Shown here piece by piece: positions 62,201 to 64,000 of a stretch of 64,000 nucleotides of DNA. Origin of the DNA: Lachnoanaerobaculum umeaense (GTDB lineage: Bacteria; Bacillota; Clostridia; Lachnospirales; Lachnospiraceae); the NCBI RefSeq assembly GCF_003589745.1, contig NZ_CP032364.1, forward strand, positions 2,356,001 through 2,420,000, read 5' to 3'. The notes under the pieces were generated by a model. The model had not been told where the DNA came from. It worked only from the letters and a program-made list of their open reading frames with translations, and ran no database searches. Position numbers and translations under genes: made by a program. Position 1 is the stretch's first letter. Each line of letters opens with the position of its first letter.

Positions 62201-64000
62201 ATACTCTGTTTCCTCTCCGGATTTATCTCTGTAGGATATAAGTCTGTTTCTTTCATCATATGAATACTCTTCCATATTTCCCAAAGGATCGATTATCTTT
62301 ATCAGATTTCCGTTTGCATCATAGTGATACTTATACTCACCCTTATTTTGCAAAGTCTTTTTTTCTACCAGATTTATTGCATTATAAGTATACTCTACCT
62401 CTCCTCCATCAGGATATACTTCCTTTATAAGATTTTGGCAAAGATCATACTCCATCCTATAAGTCTCACCGTCAGGCAGGGTAAAATCATTTATATTATT
62501 TAACTCATTATAGTTTATCTTTGTTATACCGCCTCTAAAGTCTTCAAATAAAGACAGCTTCCCATTCTCTGTATAGTTATATCTACATGTGTTTCCTAAA
62601 GCATCCTTTACAGCGGTCAATAAGTCTCTCTCATCATAGGAAAACCCTGTTTTATTACCTTCTCCGTCAATGCTTGCAATCACACGATTAAGGTTATCAT
62701 ACTCATAAGTGGTTACTTTACCGTTTTCTTCTTCGATACCGGATATATTCCCTCTGTTATCATAGTAAGCTTTTCTTTTGGAATTGTCAGGCAAAGTTAT
62801 TATAAGGCTTCCTTTGCTGTAATCAAACTTTGTGCTTTCTCCTAAAGTATTTTTACTTTCTATGATTCTTCCTTTATCATCATAGAAATACTTTTCAATC
62901 TCTTCACCGTTTATATAATGGACTGCTACATTGCCTTTTCTGTCATAGTCTATACCTTCACTTTGATTATCAGGGAAAGTAACTTTTGTAAGTTTTCCTT
63001 CCTTATCATACTCATAGGATGTTATATTTCCCTTTTTATCCTTATATGAGGTCAACAGATTTCTTGTATCATAAGTAAAGCTTTCCGACTCACCTGCGTA
63101 CTCACTTTTTATATTTCTGAAATTCTCATCATGTACATGTACCTCTGCATTTCCATTCTGATTTATGACAAAGGTTTTACTTTCATCACTTTTATACTCA
63201 TATCTTATTATTCCTCCATCGGCGAATTTTTGTATCTTTACTCTGTTTTCACCGTCATATAGGTTTTTAAGTACATAGATTCCCCTTGGATTTTTTATCT
63301 TTTCCAAAAGTTCATCTTTATAGTAATAGCTGTATGTAAGTTTTCCCTCAATATATACTCTGCCAAGCTGATTTCCTTCATAACTGTACTCTACTTTTCT
63401 TCCGGTATGATCTTTTATCTCACTTAATTTCCCGAAGTCATTGTAGTAAAGAGCTATTTTGCTTCCACTTTCGCCGGATACTTCTAGCAGTCTGTCTTTT
63501 GAATCATAAGAAAGAGAAACTACCTCACCATTCTTTCTTTCTATACGCAAAAGCTTCCCGTCTTTATCAAAAAGGTATATCAGTCCGCTCTCAGCATTGT
63601 AAATAAATCCTGTTTGCGTTTGCTTTAAACGATTTAAATCATCAAAAACAGAATGTATTCTTCCTTCTTCATCCACAAAGTATGCTTCATCCTGTCCGTC
63701 GGATAAATGTAATATATATCCGTTTTCTTCACGACTTACAGATATTTCATAGCTATGTCTCCAACCTTTTCCAAGTACTCCCGTTCTTTTTTCACTGCTG
63801 TTATAAGACCTTATAAAACCTATGGGAAATTTTGAGCGGAGCATAATATCTTCTTTACTATATGTAAAGTTTCCGGTATTTGCATTTACCGGATCTCCCG
63901 TCATGGCACATAATGCACCTCTTGCTCCCTTTAAAAAATCTTCCATACTGTTGTTTTTCATAAGATCTTTTAAAAGCTCATTCCATGAAGCAAAGGCAGG
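59201..64000 (-). CDS. Large RHS/YD-repeat polymorphic toxin with C-terminal tip A (5' end outside window)
   Basis: The frame is open to the right edge (ASWNELLKDL precedes the first internal ATG at 63961), so the N-terminus is missing. Visible order: a DUF6531-type start (GDPVNANTGNFTYSKEDIML, YNSSEKRTGVLGKGWRHSYE), about 1100 residues of RHS/YD repeats forming the shell, the RHS core (YGYDEFGEDAYNTQG ... REYMPGVGRFAGEDW ... NPFGLVDYDG), and a 258-residue tip (59201-59977). The tip has a Pro-rich linker with a PLANPSNA repeat, then FGHAAMMLL and LLNNCDMNARTW, a His/Cys pair recalling papain-like amidase folds. No stop or frameshift. Confidence 0.9.
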   Translation of the reverse strand, partial: PAFASWNELLKDLMKNNSMEDFLKGARGALCAMTGDPVNANTGNFTYSKEDIMLRSKFPIGFIRSYNSSEKRTGVLGKGWRHSYEISVSREENGYILHLSDGQDEAYFVDEEGRIHSVFDDLNRLKQTQTGFIYNAESGLIYLFDKDGKLLRIERKNGEVVSLSYDSKDRLLEVSGESGSKIALYYNDFGKLSEIKDHTGRKVEYSYEGNQLGRVYIEGKLTYSYYYKDELLEKIKNPRGIYVLKNLYDGENRVKIQKFADGGIIRYEYKSDESKTFVINQNGNAEVHVHDENFRNIKSEYAGESESFTYDTRNLLTSYKDKKGNITSYEYDKEGKLTKVTFPDNQSEGIDYDRKGNVAVHYINGEEIEKYFYDDKGRIIESKNTLGESTKFDYSKGSLIITLPDNSKRKAYYDNRGNISGIEEENGKVTTYEYDNLNRVIASIDGEGNKTGFSYDERDLLTAVKDALGNTCRYNYTENGKLSLFEDFRGGITKINYNELNNINDFTLPDGETYRMEYDLCQNLIKEVYPDGGEVEYTYNAINLVEKKTLQNKGEYKYHYDANGNLIKIIDPLGNMEEYSYDERNRLISYRDKSGEETEYEYGKHSLNITNNLGTHKIKYDILGRIILETDVYGFTREYEYNELGKIKKIKSGEFETLYDYYKGGLLQRKTYPDKRYEIFTYDKNLNVVKRENEKGDYVLFTYDKLNRLIEAKNNFSQKQSFEYDAMGNVIKETDAMGHMTKYNYSLGGKLISVIDAMGNRTEYNYDKVGRLITVYRHEGDKELISGVESANTSLKEPIDAVSIPRVTRYKRDLMGNIVSVINALGYEETFSYDLLGRVTEKKDREGYNTAYSYTESGDIKSIIYNDGKSVEYTYNSLRQLSQVKDALGTINIEGDKFGRTTKVVDYNGEEVSYRYGKYGERLKTEYPDGSSVSYEYDKYLRLTSLTSGNKRVDYTYDKEGRLIKKGMSDEVSSIYEYNERGLLSGLCHLKNNVKLEEYAYDYDLLGNKTKIVRHRDVNPNGIKENDNKEKIIHKLWDDSSTFYYSYDALSRLIEVKRGDRLVSKYTYDAYGNRESLKSGNDLEIRYTYDALDRLIKEGGLQGNKTYEYDKRGNLIGITDRGKRVRAYEYDITGRLGLSYSKSGKARSYSYDGLGNRIGFKEYEKQIGYGEDGLKSILEENLSELTPSYEESYILDRTKAYHNLLQNKTIKRGSQAIQSYIWDFNVAYMEEGEKEFTYLQDELGSTIRLIEQGGESQAVYGYDEFGEDAYNTQGQIQPFGYTGYRYDNVADTYFAQAREYMPGVGRFAGEDWIKGSIEQPFSLNQYGYCFENPFGLVDYDGKKPRVPLANPSNAERHRKPLGVINYKPRAPIAPLANPSNAKTPREYAENDVLQNKNGAPYVGVFYLNIESGANGFGHAAMMLLRSDDTGDLYSYVGDNSNKFTAVLWGYNNANVNYAYGIDVGSVLKEKKDKYTFYTVTTEEIREDNYNRAIYFPINNESGKAMAQSAKDTILDINGIGRDEKDYHVLLNNCDMNARTWMQAGGIPIETGGHIAPNNIYKHMVDEIDKWGDYYANVKYGDLKEIWDEIHKSKNCTTVD

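Noticed and set aside
59201..63961. Rhs gene taken as complete from the ATG at 63961
   Set aside because: The frame continues without stop to the window edge with sensible residues before that ATG and no ribosome site there, so the gene is 5' incomplete.

Overview
The window is low-GC Firmicutes chromosome. Gene content and protein style (split ThrE pair, YgeW/YgeX/YgeY proteins, rpsF-ssb-rpsR, choline-binding-type repeats, ISNCY/IS1202-type elements) point to an anaerobic Lachnospiraceae-like clostridium. Lachnoanaerobaculum is my guess at genus, from general resemblance only.

Positions 1-41,400 are mostly ordinary chromosome. On the left, a minus-strand sugar/stress run holds glpK (cut by the window edge), a Y-family polymerase, a YbaK/ProX deacylase, yaaA, bcp, a xylulokinase, a FucI-like isomerase broken by an A8 frameshift, and a GH3 beta-glucosidase remnant. 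The GH3 remnant abuts, head to head, a 5'-truncated plus-strand carbohydrate-enzyme remnant. Then come the thrE halves, uvrB, a LysR regulator divergent from a cysteine desulfidase and symporter, EamA and MATE transporters, a PHP phosphatase, rpsB-tsf, a rhomboid gene whose 3' end was replaced by an IS, a HIT protein, a cell-wall-binding repeat protein, rpsF-ssb-rpsR, prfB with its +1 frameshift, ftsH behind a CIRCE operator, a two-component system, tadA and a lipoprotein. A plus-strand cluster follows: YheO-type regulator, ygeX, ygeY, ygeW, carbamate kinase and an NCS2 permease. This fits the anaerobic purine/urate nitrogen pathway, ending in ATP from carbamoyl phosphate.

Positions 41,400-64,000 are accessory DNA of a different kind: a polymorphic toxin locus on the minus strand. 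A giant RHS/YD-repeat protein (cut by the right edge) carries a C-terminal toxin-like tip and is followed by its candidate immunity gene. Downstream lies about 17 kb of displaced tips. Repeatedly there is a piece of the same RHS core, a different C-terminal domain, and a small, usually membrane-anchored, immunity-like gene. I count seven RHS-core copies including the live one, about seven different toxin tips, ten open immunity-like genes and one frameshifted one. Most displaced tips are broken by nonsense codons, frameshifts, deletions or an IS, while nearly all immunity-like genes remain open. One tip family occurs intact, as a copy with two stop codons, and as a fragment fused to RHS repeats.

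Two near-identical 1575-bp IS copies, with 27- and 28-bp target duplications, mark recent insertions: one in the rhomboid 3' end beside the rpsB promoter, the other inside a displaced toxin tip. No rRNA, tRNA or CRISPR array was recognised.
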